Source: Io17-Chloro-G2 sp034420695 (GTDB taxonomy: Bacteria; Chloroflexota; Dehalococcoidia; Lucifugimonadales; UBA3495). Taken from it: a stretch of DNA of 64,000 nt. The notes beneath the pieces are model-generated. The model was not told where the DNA came from, did not search any database, and was given only the letters and a program-made list of their open reading frames with translations. Shown piece by piece: positions 34,596 through 43,087 of this stretch. How positions within the stretch are numbered: position 1 is the stretch's first letter; each line of letters begins with the position of its first letter. The stretch spans positions 65,687 to 129,686 of the forward strand of contig DAOULB010000045.1 in the NCBI GenBank assembly GCA_034420695.1, in the 5' to 3' direction. The position numbers and the translations under genes were made by a program.

Positions 34596-34625
34596 ATTAT
34601 AGGGGCAGCCAAAAAGCCGCGTCAA
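34596..34625 (-). promoter_or_regulatory. Sigma-70-type promoter of the rpmH operon
   Basis: On the minus strand TTGACG (34625-34620) and TATAAT (34601-34596) are separated by 18 bp, placing transcription start roughly 15-20 nt before the rpmH ATG. It is the best promoter seen in the window. Confidence 0.8.
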
Positions 34626-34842
34626 GGGCAGGGCGGGCCGGCATGGGGGCTTTTTGCTTCTGCTGACCGGTTCGACTTCGGGCTTTACGAGGGGGATGGC
34701 CGGGCCTGCCCGCCACTGACTACACCCCATCCCTCTGTTCCGGAGGCTGCTTATGGTGGGTGAGGCGGTTCGCCGCCGGTTGGGGCAGCCCGGTGCACCA
34801 ATGCTTCTTGGACCCAGGGAATGTTGACCCTCAACCGGCGGT

Positions 34843-35976
34843 TCATTCCAAAGACTTGGGATTGATTGGCGTAGGCATTTCCTGCACTGCCGGGAGGACT
34901 TTTTCGGCGAAGAGTTTGAGGCTCTTCTCCGCTTTTTCCCTAGGCATGCCGCCGTAGAACACGTGGAGCACGAGCTTCTCAAGGCTGATGGTCTGTTGCA
35001 GTGTCTTGATCCTTTCGATGATTTCGTCCGGCGTGCCGATGGGTTGCGTTGCGCGCCGGGCGGCGAAACCGGCATCCGCGGAGCCGACGTCGGCCCGCTG
35101 GCGCAAGAGGTACTCCTCGTAGCCGTGGATGCCCTCGTAGCCCGGGTTGTTCCATTCGAAGTAGTGGTGTTGGGCCGCTGTGAGCTGGTTATGGAAGTAA
35201 GTCCACCCCTCTTCGGCTTCCGCCCCGGACTCGGCGCAGTACATCCACAGCATAGTGGTGGGCTGGTCGGGCGGAAGGCCTAGTTCCTTACGGACCCGGT
35301 TGAACCTTCGCACCTTGTCGGTCATTTCGACGACGTCATCCCCGGCCACGAACATCTGCCCAAGACCATTTTCGGCGGCCAGCCTTGCCGACGCTTCGGT
35401 TGTAAACGCCACCTTAATGTCCTTGGTAAGTTCACCCTTGTGGCGGGCTTGGGGGCGAATACTGGTGGGCGGAATATTGTAAATATCGCCTTGGAACTCG
35501 AAGCGCTCCGCGCCGTCGGCAGCCCTGATGACGTTGATCACATCGTAGAAATACTTGTGCGACTTTTCTATTGGGTAGCCCAGGGAGGCGTACTCGTGGG
35601 GAGCGATGCCGCGGCCGATTCCCAGGTGAAGGCGCCTGCCCCTGAGCAAGATGTCGAGCATGGAAATCTCGGATGCCAGGCGGACCGGGTTCCACCAGGG
35701 AGCGACGATGACCGCCGTACCCACGTCGACACGGCTGGTGCGGCCAGCCCAGTAGGCCAGGTACTGCAAGGGGTTGGGCTGCATCGAGTAAGCGGAACCG
35801 TAGTGCTCGGTTGCCCAGATTGAATCGAAGCCCAACGGTTCGACCAGTTCTCCCATGTAGAGGGTGTCGTCCATGTGCTTGGCGTCCGGCACCGCCGGCG
35901 GGCGGTCGTAGTCTTCCAACATCAGGCGTTCCCAGTCACCTTGGTTATAACCAGTGACCATCACTCCACAGTGCAT
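34843..35976 (-). CDS. Luciferase-like flavin-dependent oxidoreductase (LLM class)
   Basis: 377 residues. TIM-barrel flavin monooxygenase signatures: LGFDSIWATEHYGS, RTSRVDVGTAVIVAPWWNPVRLASEISMLDILLRGRLHLGIGRG split across the barrel, and C-terminal IGTPDEIIERIKTL. These enzymes use FMNH2 or F420 to oxygenate or reduce organic substrates; specificity unknown. ATG 35976 follows AAGGAGG. First of four LLM paralogues in the window. Confidence 0.9.
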   Translation of the reverse strand: MHCGVMVTGYNQGDWERLMLEDYDRPPAVPDAKHMDDTLYMGELVEPLGFDSIWATEHYGSAYSMQPNPLQYLAYWAGRTSRVDVGTAVIVAPWWNPVRLASEISMLDILLRGRRLHLGIGRGIAPHEYASLGYPIEKSHKYFYDVINVIRAADGAERFEFQGDIYNIPPTSIRPQARHKGELTKDIKVAFTTEASARLAAENGLGQMFVAGDDVVEMTDKVRRFNRVRKELGLPPDQPTTMLWMYCAESGAEAEEGWTYFHNQLTAAQHHYFEWNNPGYEGIHGYEEYLLRQRADVGSADAGFAARRATQPIGTPDEIIERIKTLQQTISLEKLVLHVFYGGMPREKAEKSLKLFAEKVLPAVQEMPTPINPKSLE

Positions 35977-36287
35977 TGGCGTGTTCCTCCTTCAGGTTCC
36001 TTTGGTTGACCCGGGGGGTAGTTTATCCTTCAATGCGGCAAGGTGGAAACTTGCCACGGAAAGTTTGCGGCGTCAGTATAACCGTTTCTTGAGGCCGGCA
36101 CTTGGGCACCGGCCTGCCGCCCCCCGGCGGTTGAGGCACCGCAGGGCGCTGGACGCCGCCTGAGAGAGGGATTAACATGTAATAACATAGCCGGCTTACC
36201 CAACAGCTCGGTTTTCAGAATGCTGAGTCTTCAAGATGCTGGCAGACAGTCGCCAGCAGAGGTCCAATCTCCCAAATCCCTGCTTTA
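35977..36287. other. Intergenic region before tRNA-Leu
   Basis: About 310 bp without a gene. An AT-rich stretch near 36170-36190 (TTAACATGTAATAACAT) could hold the tRNA promoter; nothing else stands out. Confidence 0.4.
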
Positions 36288-36373
36288 GCCGAAGTGGCGG
36301 AATGGTAGACGCGCCGGTCTCAAAAACCGGTGGGGGCAACCCCGTGTCGGTTCGAATCCGACCTTCGGCACCA
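36288..36373 (+). tRNA. tRNA-Leu (CAA)
   Basis: Acceptor GCCGAAG pairs fully with CTTCGGC, anticodon loop CTCAAAA on a CCGGT/ACCGG stem gives CAA, a long class II variable arm (GGGGGCAACCCC region) and T arm GTCGG TTCGAAT CCGAC follow, and CCA is encoded. All features of a functional bacterial tRNA-Leu. Confidence 0.95.
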
Positions 36374-36497
36374 ACTACCGGCAGTCTTCTCTGCAGTAGA
36401 ATTCCTTGCGGAGCAGGAACCGTTTTAGACGCGTTAGAGCGTTCTCCGTCCCCACGAGGTCAAAGCAGACCCCAATCCAAATCCGGAGGCTGCAGTC

Positions 36498-36867
36498 ATG
36501 ACGGTGCAATTGGAGAAGTTCAAGTATCCAGGGCCCGGCGGAGAAGGCGGACGGGAAAGGGAAGGCGGCACCACGTCCTTTCCCATGTACAGCAGCGATG
36601 CGGTAATCAGCACCGTGCAGATTTTCCCCAAGGGCACCGGCAACAAACTCCACATGCATCCCGCTCAGGACGGATACTGGCTGGTGCTGGGGGGGCCGGG
36701 CCCATTTCTACGGGGAAGGAGAAGTGCTGTTGGCCGACTTGGGCAAGTACGAAGGCACCTTCGTCCCCCACGGGACCCGCTACCACTTCGTCTGCGGCGG
36801 CGACGAGCCCTTGGAGATTCTGCGGGTCAGCATGAACCTTCCCGGCCATCCCGCGAGCAACGACTAG
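36498..36867 (+). pseudogene. Cupin-domain protein with a +1 frameshift at a G7 run
   Basis: ATG 36498 has GGAGG upstream. The first frame gives cupin motif 1 (GNKLHMHPAQDGYWLVLGG) and then loses sense; after one extra base in the run of seven G near 36688 the next frame continues AHFYGEGEVLLADLGKYEG, FVPHGTRYHFVCGGDEPLEI, LRVSMNLPGHPASND to TAG 36867. Corrected length is 122 residues, normal for a single-domain cupin. The defect in a homopolymer may be a sequencing/assembly error rather than a real mutation. Confidence 0.75.
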
Positions 36868-36918
36868 TGTTCCGGGAGGTTCCCGGTTTGGAATCGCAGC
36901 ATACAGGGAAGTAAGAAA

Positions 36919-37473
36919 ATGCCGCGTTTGCCCCGGCCCAGGCGTGAAGACTTCGACGAGGAGTTGCGCCGGGTCTTCGACGAGGTTTCCGGCGACGGCC
37001 CAGGATCGGGCGGCGGTCCGATGTCCATCCTGGCTAACAGCCCCGAAATGGCCCGCCGGGCGGTCCCCCTGTTCAACTACGTTCGCAACGAGTCTTCCCT
37101 GCCTTGGAAAGTGCGGGAACTGGCGATGCTGGTTACCGCCAGGGCTTTGGACTGCCAGTACATCTGGAATGCCCATGCCGCATTGGGGCGGGAAGCGGGC
37201 CTCAGCGATGAGCTGGTGGACTCCCTGCGGGACAGGCAGCCCCTGCCACAGCTGGCCAGGGAAGAGAGGGCGGTTCTGGACTTGGGAACCGAGTTCTTTA
37301 ATACTCGCCGGGTCGGCCAGGACACCTTCGACTCCGTCCTGGAACTATTTGGGGCCCGGGGCTTGGTGGAATTGACCACCCTGATGGGGTTTTACGCAAT
37401 GCTGGCGTTCAACGCCAACGCCGTGGACTTGGGGCTACCGCACCCCGGCCCGGAACCTCCCCTACCGGTCTAG
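36919..37473 (+). CDS. Carboxymuconolactone decarboxylase family protein
   Basis: 184 residues. The CMD core helix pair ELAMLVTARALDCQYIWNAHAALGREAGL has one Cys and the His of the family motif but not a CxxC, so it is the gamma-CMD/AhpD-like fold without a clear peroxidase pair. It lies 51 bp after the cupin and may be cotranscribed; such pairs occur in aromatic or reactive-aldehyde metabolism. Substrate unknown. Confidence 0.88.
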   Translation: MPRLPRPRREDFDEELRRVFDEVSGDGPGSGGGPMSILANSPEMARRAVPLFNYVRNESSLPWKVRELAMLVTARALDCQYIWNAHAALGREAGLSDELVDSLRDRQPLPQLAREERAVLDLGTEFFNTRRVGQDTFDSVLELFGARGLVELTTLMGFYAMLAFNANAVDLGLPHPGPEPPLPV

Positions 37474-37621
37474 GGAAACTGCCAACAAGTCCGGCAGGCG
37501 TTCCTACTTCCATTTTGGGAGAAGGTTTGGAAAGGGGGTATGACGGTCCCTATCATTCGGGGCCGGGACTATTCGAAGGACTCATACCGCAAGACCACCC
37601 CAGAGAAGAGAAGGCGGAGTC

Positions 37622-37876
37622 CTATTGGCCCTGTTCCGCCGGGTCCAGCCAACCCTCGGCGATCAATTCCGTGGTCCCGCCGTCGATGTTGACGTAATAG
37701 GTCCGGGGTGCGCCGGGCTCCAGTTCCAAGCGGGTTCCCGCCCAGTCCTGAGTCAACTGAGGAACGATGGTTCCCAGGTTCCCTTTGGCGCTTTCCGTGG
37801 GCGGCCAGAAAGCCCCGCCGTCGGCCAACTTGATACGAACCCTCTGGTTAACGTCGAACCGGAATGAGCCGGCCAC
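37622..37876 (-). CDS. Small hypothetical protein
   Basis: 84 residues from GTG 37876, which has GGGAGGG 8 nt upstream. Beta-rich, no signal or membrane segment; contains FRFDVNQRVRIKLADGG and TRLELEPGAPRTYYVNIDGG, resembling a compact SH3-like barrel. Function unknown. Confidence 0.6.
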   Translation of the reverse strand: MAGSFRFDVNQRVRIKLADGGAFWPPTESAKGNLGTIVPQLTQDWAGTRLELEPGAPRTYYVNIDGGTTELIAEGWLDPAEQGQ

Positions 37877-38121
37877 CTTGGTCCCTCCCCAGGCCCCATA
37901 ATAAACGGGCCATCTACTTTGCCGGCACTTATTTTAGCACCTGCCGGATTAGACCTGATTCCACCTGCGCGGCCAAAGACCGGACCGGATGCCGCCGGGC
38001 GCGTTTCCGGCCGCTGCCTTGCTTTCCCCATGGCCCTCCAAGAAGGCCCAGGTTTGCGCGCTGCGCCGGATTGGTGGGATAATGGGCCCATCGCCGAAGA
38101 GAGCGGACAGGAGGCGTTGTC

Positions 38122-38640
38122 ATGTCCAAGATAAGCATGATTCACCACATCAACATCCAGATTACCGACCGGGAACGCACCCGTGAATGGTACGAGCGGG
38201 TGCTGGGAGCCGAGTTCCTGGACCGGGGGCCGGCATTGAACCGCCGTCAGCTCCAGTTTCGCCTGGGCACCGGGGAAATCCACACTTCCGACACCAACGA
38301 CCTCATCAAGGTGCCCCGGGTCCACTTCGCCATCGAGGTTGAGGACTTCGACGCCATGCTGGCCTTCTTGGACGCCCAGGGAGTTGCCTATTCCAAAGAA
38401 GCCGGCGGCGCATTCACCGGCACCGGCGGTGACGACCCCTACCAGGGGACCAGGGAGGACACCGGGGAGCGTTACACCTATATACGCGACCCCGATGACA
38501 ACCTTATCGAACTGGTGTACCACCCCCGGGGGCTGGAAAGCTCCTCCGGAGAGGCAATCGGGCTGACACACGACCCCGAAAACGTCCGCTGGACGCAGAT
38601 AGAAGGGTTCGTGGAGGCTGCCTACGCGGAGGAGGGATAA
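38122..38640 (+). CDS. VOC-family protein (glyoxalase/dioxygenase fold)
   Basis: 172 residues. Vicinal oxygen chelate repeats: HHINIQITDRERTREWYERVLG with a His ligand, and HFAIEVEDFDAMLAFL ... YIRDPDDNLIELVYH ending each half with a metal-binding Glu. Could be a dioxygenase, isomerase or resistance protein. AGGAGG precedes ATG 38122. Stops 5 bp before the nuclease gene start, so possibly cotranscribed. Confidence 0.88.
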   Translation: MSKISMIHHINIQITDRERTREWYERVLGAEFLDRGPALNRRQLQFRLGTGEIHTSDTNDLIKVPRVHFAIEVEDFDAMLAFLDAQGVAYSKEAGGAFTGTGGDDPYQGTREDTGERYTYIRDPDDNLIELVYHPRGLESSSGEAIGLTHDPENVRWTQIEGFVEAAYAEEG

Positions 38641-38645
38641 ACATT

Positions 38646-40034
38646 ATGGAAACTGATTCAGCTTCAGGAGCCGACCTAACTGAAGCGTCTCAGAAGTGGC
38701 AATCCGAACTTCAGGAGTTGGGCAAGTTGGTGTCCGGCATTGACGCGTCACCCGAGTTTTGCCGCGAACTGGCCAAATTAGAGCGGTTGATTGAAGAACA
38801 GCGCACTGAGCTCGACGCCATTGATTTCGTTAGTCGTCTCTACCAGCCGGGGCGATCTAGGATATGGAAGTCCGAGGAATTCCATTCCAATCTTCTGGCA
38901 TCGCTGCTCGACCCATCAAAGAATCACGGTGCTGGAGACCGTTTTCTAAGAGGGTTCCTGGAGCGAACCCAATCGCCTCCCGAAATGGTGAACTGCGGCT
39001 GGTCACAGGCGACGGTGGAGAGGGAATGGCGTAACTCAGTGGAAGGCGAAGCCGAAGACGACGATGCGATAGACGAAGAGGCCGGAGACAATGGGGCCCA
39101 AGCGGCCCAGGAAGGCCGCTTGGACCTGCTGGTCGTCAATCCCAGCGCCAAGTTTCTCTGTGCCATCGAGAATAAGGTTTGTTCAAGTGAACATAGCGAG
39201 CAGTTGACCCGGTACCGCAGGGCATTGGAGTCCAGGTATCCTGACTTCAAACGGCATTACGTCTTTTTGACGCCAAAACGTGACCTTCCCGAGAGGCTAG
39301 AGGAACGTCGATTCTGGGTGTCTGCCGGATACTCCACTGTGCTGAAGTTGGTGCAGGAATTGGCTGATGACCCGCTTGCCTCTGTCACTGAAGAAGCCCG
39401 AGCGTTCCTTAAGCAGTACGCAACCACCCTGAGGAGGAACATAGTGCCAGATACAAGCACTACACAGCGTGCCAGAAAACTCTACCTGGAACACCGAGCG
39501 CTGTTCGACCAAGTATTTCAAAGCCGACCGAATTACCAGGACGAACTGAAAGGGAGACTGCGCGACGTTCTCGCAGATCAGTCTGGTTTGAAATTATTGG
39601 AAGAAAAACAGAACGATTACGTTGCCTTTATTCCAACTGAATGGGAAAAGCTTTGTGCCCAGCAAACGTCAGCAGACGAGAGGTATCCCTTGGTATACTT
39701 CGGATTCTTCGTTGGCAGAGATAGACTCATCCTCAATGCTTGGATTGGCCGGGGTAGGAACCCATCCATACGTAAGAATGTAGTTGAGATCGTCAAGCAG
39801 AATTCTCAAGTCTTTCAGGACAGATTTCGCCACGAAACGGGCATTGAATTTCAAGATCGACAAGTAAGGATTTTTCGTAATAGCTACGTCCTGACTGAGG
39901 CCGACTACAGCAACTGGGACGACCGCAAGGTAACCGAAAAGATTAATAAGTGGGTGTCGGAGTTCGCTAGAGACGAACTCCCCCAAATGAGCAGGATTGT
40001 CGGGGACTGCCTTCGCGACTATCAGCCAGGGTAA
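38646..40034 (+). CDS. PD-(D/E)XK nuclease-family protein
   Basis: 462 residues. The catalytic core of the superfamily is visible: KSEEFHSNLLASLLDP near the N-terminus, then RLDLLVVNP (Asp) and LCAIENKVCSSEHSEQLTRYRRAL (Glu-x-Lys and Gln). The C-terminal ~200 residues are unrecognised and may bind the target. Members include restriction, repair and stand-alone defence nucleases. Lower GC than neighbours hints at transfer. Follows the VOC gene by 5 bp. Confidence 0.82.
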   Translation: METDSASGADLTEASQKWQSELQELGKLVSGIDASPEFCRELAKLERLIEEQRTELDAIDFVSRLYQPGRSRIWKSEEFHSNLLASLLDPSKNHGAGDRFLRGFLERTQSPPEMVNCGWSQATVEREWRNSVEGEAEDDDAIDEEAGDNGAQAAQEGRLDLLVVNPSAKFLCAIENKVCSSEHSEQLTRYRRALESRYPDFKRHYVFLTPKRDLPERLEERRFWVSAGYSTVLKLVQELADDPLASVTEEARAFLKQYATTLRRNIVPDTSTTQRARKLYLEHRALFDQVFQSRPNYQDELKGRLRDVLADQSGLKLLEEKQNDYVAFIPTEWEKLCAQQTSADERYPLVYFGFFVGRDRLILNAWIGRGRNPSIRKNVVEIVKQNSQVFQDRFRHETGIEFQDRQVRIFRNSYVLTEADYSNWDDRKVTEKINKWVSEFARDELPQMSRIVGDCLRDYQPG

Positions 40035-40190
40035 CCCCGTTCCTAAGTTAGCCAAGTTCACGAACTCTGGCCCGGCTGCCCCTCCTATTCCGGGTCCCAG
40101 GACAACTCTGGCCTGTTGCTGCACGGGGCGTCGAACTGGCCGTTCCTTCAACCCTGATAATTCTAAGGGTTCGGCACAGGAGGGAAGTCT

Positions 40191-40526
40191 ATGACTAGCG
40201 AAGAGACCGTCACTATGAGCCGGAAGGATTACGATGCTCTTATCGAACGCAACAGCCAACTTGAGGACATGCTGGCCGCCAGGGAGGCGGACGGCGGCGT
40301 ACGCGTTCCCCACGACGTGGCTGTAGAGATTATGCGGGGCAAGGGCCCCATGCTGGCGTTCCGGAACCACAAGGGAATGACTCTCAGGGAACTGTCTGAG
40401 AAAACCGGTATTGCCACGGGCTACCTCTCCGAGATTGAACGTGGGCGCAAACCGGGGTCGACTGCCGCCCTGGCTTGCATCGCCAGCGCGCTTGGCACCA
40501 CCATCGACGTTTTGGTGACGGTCTAG
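40191..40526 (+). CDS. XRE-family transcriptional regulator/antitoxin-like
   Basis: 111 residues. An N-terminal helical arm (LIERNSQLEDMLAARE) precedes a helix-turn-helix: HKGMTLRELSEKTGIATGYLSEIERGRK. This shape is common in antitoxins of RelE- or HigB-type pairs, but I see no toxin gene in the 156 bp upstream or downstream. GGAGGG lies before ATG 40191. It may control the nuclease gene upstream. Confidence 0.85.
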   Translation: MTSEETVTMSRKDYDALIERNSQLEDMLAAREADGGVRVPHDVAVEIMRGKGPMLAFRNHKGMTLRELSEKTGIATGYLSEIERGRKPGSTAALACIASALGTTIDVLVTV

Positions 40527-40610
40527 AGGACGAGGGGCATTTAGACGCCGAGGAGTTAATGAAGCCAACGCTGCGGCATTTCGTCCCCGCTATTCAGGCC
40601 CGTTGTTCCG

Positions 40611-40985
40611 CTACGCGGGGTCCCAGGAGAGCTCCAGGCGGTTGCCGCAGGGGTCATTGACATACACCGAGTAGCCCGGCCCGTCGCCGTGCTGGCGGGT
40701 GTTTTCCACGGTGACGCCCTTGGCTTCCAGCTCCTGCACCAGCTCTTCGGCCGGGCCGGGATCCTGCAACTCGAAGGTGTGGTGGGGCACCCCCGGGCGG
40801 GGGCCTTCCGAGGAGTCGAATATCCCCAGGCCAGTTTCTCCCAGCCTCAGCCGGACGACCCGGGCCCCGGCCACAGTATTCTCGGATTGGACCGTTGCCC
40901 CCAGGGCCTGCCGGTAAAACTCCACCGTCTCATCTTGTTTGTCAGCGTTGAGGTTCCAAGACCGCATCCGGGCTATTTTCACCAT
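40611..40985 (-). CDS. VOC-family protein
   Basis: 124 residues, one VOC domain pair: RMRSWNLNADKQDETVEFYRQALG, HHTFELQDPGPAEELVQELE and YVNDPCGNRLELSW. Metal-binding His and Glu positions look intact. GGAGGATG just upstream of ATG 40985. Probably a ring-cleaving or isomerising enzyme of the local catabolic group. Confidence 0.88.
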   Translation of the reverse strand: MVKIARMRSWNLNADKQDETVEFYRQALGATVQSENTVAGARVVRLRLGETGLGIFDSSEGPRPGVPHHTFELQDPGPAEELVQELEAKGVTVENTRQHGDGPGYSVYVNDPCGNRLELSWDPA

Positions 40986-41146
40986 CTTTCATCCTCCAAT
41001 TCTCCAGCGCTTGCGAGGGGGACCGATTCCCATTTGCCATTATGACATCGTTGGCTCCCCTTGGCCCCAGGCTCGAGAAGCCGGGGTCTTGACTTGGGGA
41101 TGAATCCGATTCAAGCTAGGGTCATTCTCTCTATTGGAGTGTGCCA

Positions 41147-41902
41147 ATGTATCGGACTGATATGTACGAAGGGATGCTGGCCGAAACCACCACTGTCCAG
41201 GGCCACAACGGGGACTCGATAGGCGCTTACATCGCCAAGCCCTTGGGCCCGGGCCCTTTCCCCGGAATGGTGGTCATCCACCACGCTCCGGGTTGGGATG
41301 AGTGGTACCGGGAGACGGCCCGCAGGTACGCCCATCACGGCTACGTAGCGATATCGCCCAACTTGTACCACCGGGCCGGACACGGCGACCCCAACGAGAT
41401 TGGCGCCAAGGTACGGGAGTCGGGCGGAATTCCCGACGAGCAGGCCTTGGGAGACATCGAAGGCTCCATGCGGTTCCTGCGCACCCTGCCCTATCTGAAC
41501 GGCAAGGTGGGCGTGTTCGGCACCTGCTCCGGCGGACGGCTGACCTTCCTGTCGGCGTGCCGCATCCAGGGTTTCGACGCCGCGGTAGAGTGCTGGGGCG
41601 GGCGGGTGGTCGCCTCCGGCGCCGACCTGACGGCCAACCAGCCGGTGGCCCCCATTGACTACACAGCCGACCTTTCCTGCCCCCTGCTGGGGTTGTTCGG
41701 CAACGAGGACCAAGCCCCCACGCCGGAACAGGTGGACCTCCACGAGGAGGAGTTGAAGAAGCACAACAAGAGCTACGAGTTCCACCGCTACGACGGCGCC
41801 GGCCACGGCTTCTTCTACTATGACCGCGCCGCCTACCGGCAGGAGCAGGCGGTGGACGGCTGGAACAAGGTCTTTGCCTTCTTGGAAAAGAATCTGAGCT
41901 AG
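41147..41902 (+). CDS. Dienelactone hydrolase family protein
   Basis: 251 residues from ATG 41147 (GGAG 7 nt upstream); GTG 41141 is an alternative. The alpha/beta hydrolase fold has the dienelactone-hydrolase nucleophile Cys in VFGTCSGGR, Asp in GLFGNEDQAPT and His in GAGHGFFYY. Dienelactone hydrolases open lactones in modified ortho ring-cleavage pathways. It precedes an amidohydrolase gene, same strand, 69 bp apart, matching a role in aromatic catabolism. Confidence 0.9.
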   Translation: MYRTDMYEGMLAETTTVQGHNGDSIGAYIAKPLGPGPFPGMVVIHHAPGWDEWYRETARRYAHHGYVAISPNLYHRAGHGDPNEIGAKVRESGGIPDEQALGDIEGSMRFLRTLPYLNGKVGVFGTCSGGRLTFLSACRIQGFDAAVECWGGRVVASGADLTANQPVAPIDYTADLSCPLLGLFGNEDQAPTPEQVDLHEEELKKHNKSYEFHRYDGAGHGFFYYDRAAYRQEQAVDGWNKVFAFLEKNLS

Positions 41903-41971
41903 GCTGGGCTGGACGGGTATTCCTTGGAAATAAAGGCACTGGGAATCTGAGGCAAGTGGAGTTGAAGCGCC

Positions 41972-43006
41972 ATGACACCAAGCGACCATGACCAGTGGCT
42001 AGCCCTCACCGTGGAAGAACCGTTGGAGCCGGACCTGCCTATCTGCGACACCCACCACCACCTGTGGAACAACCGCAACGGGCGCCGCTACCTGCTGGAC
42101 GAGTTTTTGGCCGACACCCGCAGCGGCCACAACATTACCTCCACGGTCTACATGGACTGCGGCTCAATGTACCGGTCCTACGGCCCCCAAGCGATGCGGC
42201 CGGTGGGCGAAGTAGAGTTCGCCAACGGCGTGGCCGCCATGTGCGCCAGCAACGACCTGAACACGACCCGGGTGGGTGCTGGGATCGTGGGTTACGCCGA
42301 TCTCAGCCTGGGAGCAAGGGCCGGGGATGTCCTGGAAGCCCAGATGGCCGCCGCGCCACAACGCTTCCGGGGCATCCGCTACTCCACGGCCTCGGACCCC
42401 GATCCGGCAATAGCCAACCGGCTGGGCGGCGGCAGTTCCCGTCCCATTCCGCCGTGGGATGTTTTTGACTCCCCGAATTTTCGGGAGGGATTTACCGCTC
42501 TGAGCCGGCTGGGCCTCAGCTTCGACGCTTGGCTCTATCACACCCAGATTCCGTTGCTGTGCAAGCTGGCGTCAGACTTCCCCAACACCCAGATAATCAT
42601 GAACCACCAAGGGGGGCGCATGGGGATGGGCTCTTACGCCGGTCGTCGCGATGAAGTGTTCGCCGAATGGTCGGTCAATGTTACCGAGCTGGCCAAGCGG
42701 GAAAACGTGGCCATGAAGCTGGGCGGCAGCATGCTTCTGGGCGGCGAGAGGTGGAACGAGCGGGAGAAGCCCGTTTCATCCGAGGAGTTCGCCGAGATCC
42801 GGAGCCCTTACCTGCTCCATTGCATCGAGGCTTTCGGCCCCAACCGGTGCACCTTCGAGAGCAACTTCCCGGTGGACAACGCCGTCTTCGGTTACGGGGT
42901 GCTGTGGAACGCCTACAAGCGGGTGGCCGCCGCCTTCTCCCCCTCGGAGAAGGCGGCCCTGTTCCACGACACCGCGGTGCGGGTGTACCGTATCAACGAG
43001 GACTGA
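41972..43006 (+). CDS. Amidohydrolase family (TIM-barrel metal-dependent hydrolase)
   Basis: 344 residues. Metal ligands PICDTHHHLW near the N-terminus, IIMNHQGG mid-way, and RCTFESNFPVD near the end; these are the ACMSD/lactonase branch of the superfamily, which hydrolyses lactones or decarboxylates ring-cleavage products. Follows dienelactone hydrolase and ends at a strong terminator shared with the convergent dioxygenase operon. Confidence 0.9.
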   Translation: MTPSDHDQWLALTVEEPLEPDLPICDTHHHLWNNRNGRRYLLDEFLADTRSGHNITSTVYMDCGSMYRSYGPQAMRPVGEVEFANGVAAMCASNDLNTTRVGAGIVGYADLSLGARAGDVLEAQMAAAPQRFRGIRYSTASDPDPAIANRLGGGSSRPIPPWDVFDSPNFREGFTALSRLGLSFDAWLYHTQIPLLCKLASDFPNTQIIMNHQGGRMGMGSYAGRRDEVFAEWSVNVTELAKRENVAMKLGGSMLLGGERWNEREKPVSSEEFAEIRSPYLLHCIEAFGPNRCTFESNFPVDNAVFGYGVLWNAYKRVAAAFSPSEKAALFHDTAVRVYRINED

Positions 43007-43036
43007 CCCCGCCGGTCTGGGCAAGGGCAAAAGCAA

Positions 43037-43070
43037 AGGAGCCGGAGAAACCTCCGGCTCCTGTTTTTTT
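43037..43070 (+). terminator. Rho-independent terminator
   Basis: AGGAGCCGGA and TCCGGCTCCT form a 10-11-bp stem with a 4-6-nt loop, then G and seven T. It ends the amidohydrolase transcript; the symmetric stem could also serve the convergent gene. Confidence 0.92.
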
Positions 43071-43087
43071 CTCCGGTTGGTACCGGG

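Noticed and set aside
34572..34842. Possible replication origin next to rpmH
   Set aside because: No dnaA gene and no cluster of TTATCCACA-type boxes; only the rpmH promoter is convincing.
40035..40190. Possible toxin partner upstream of the XRE regulator
   Set aside because: No open frame with RelE/HigB-like features in the interval on either strand.
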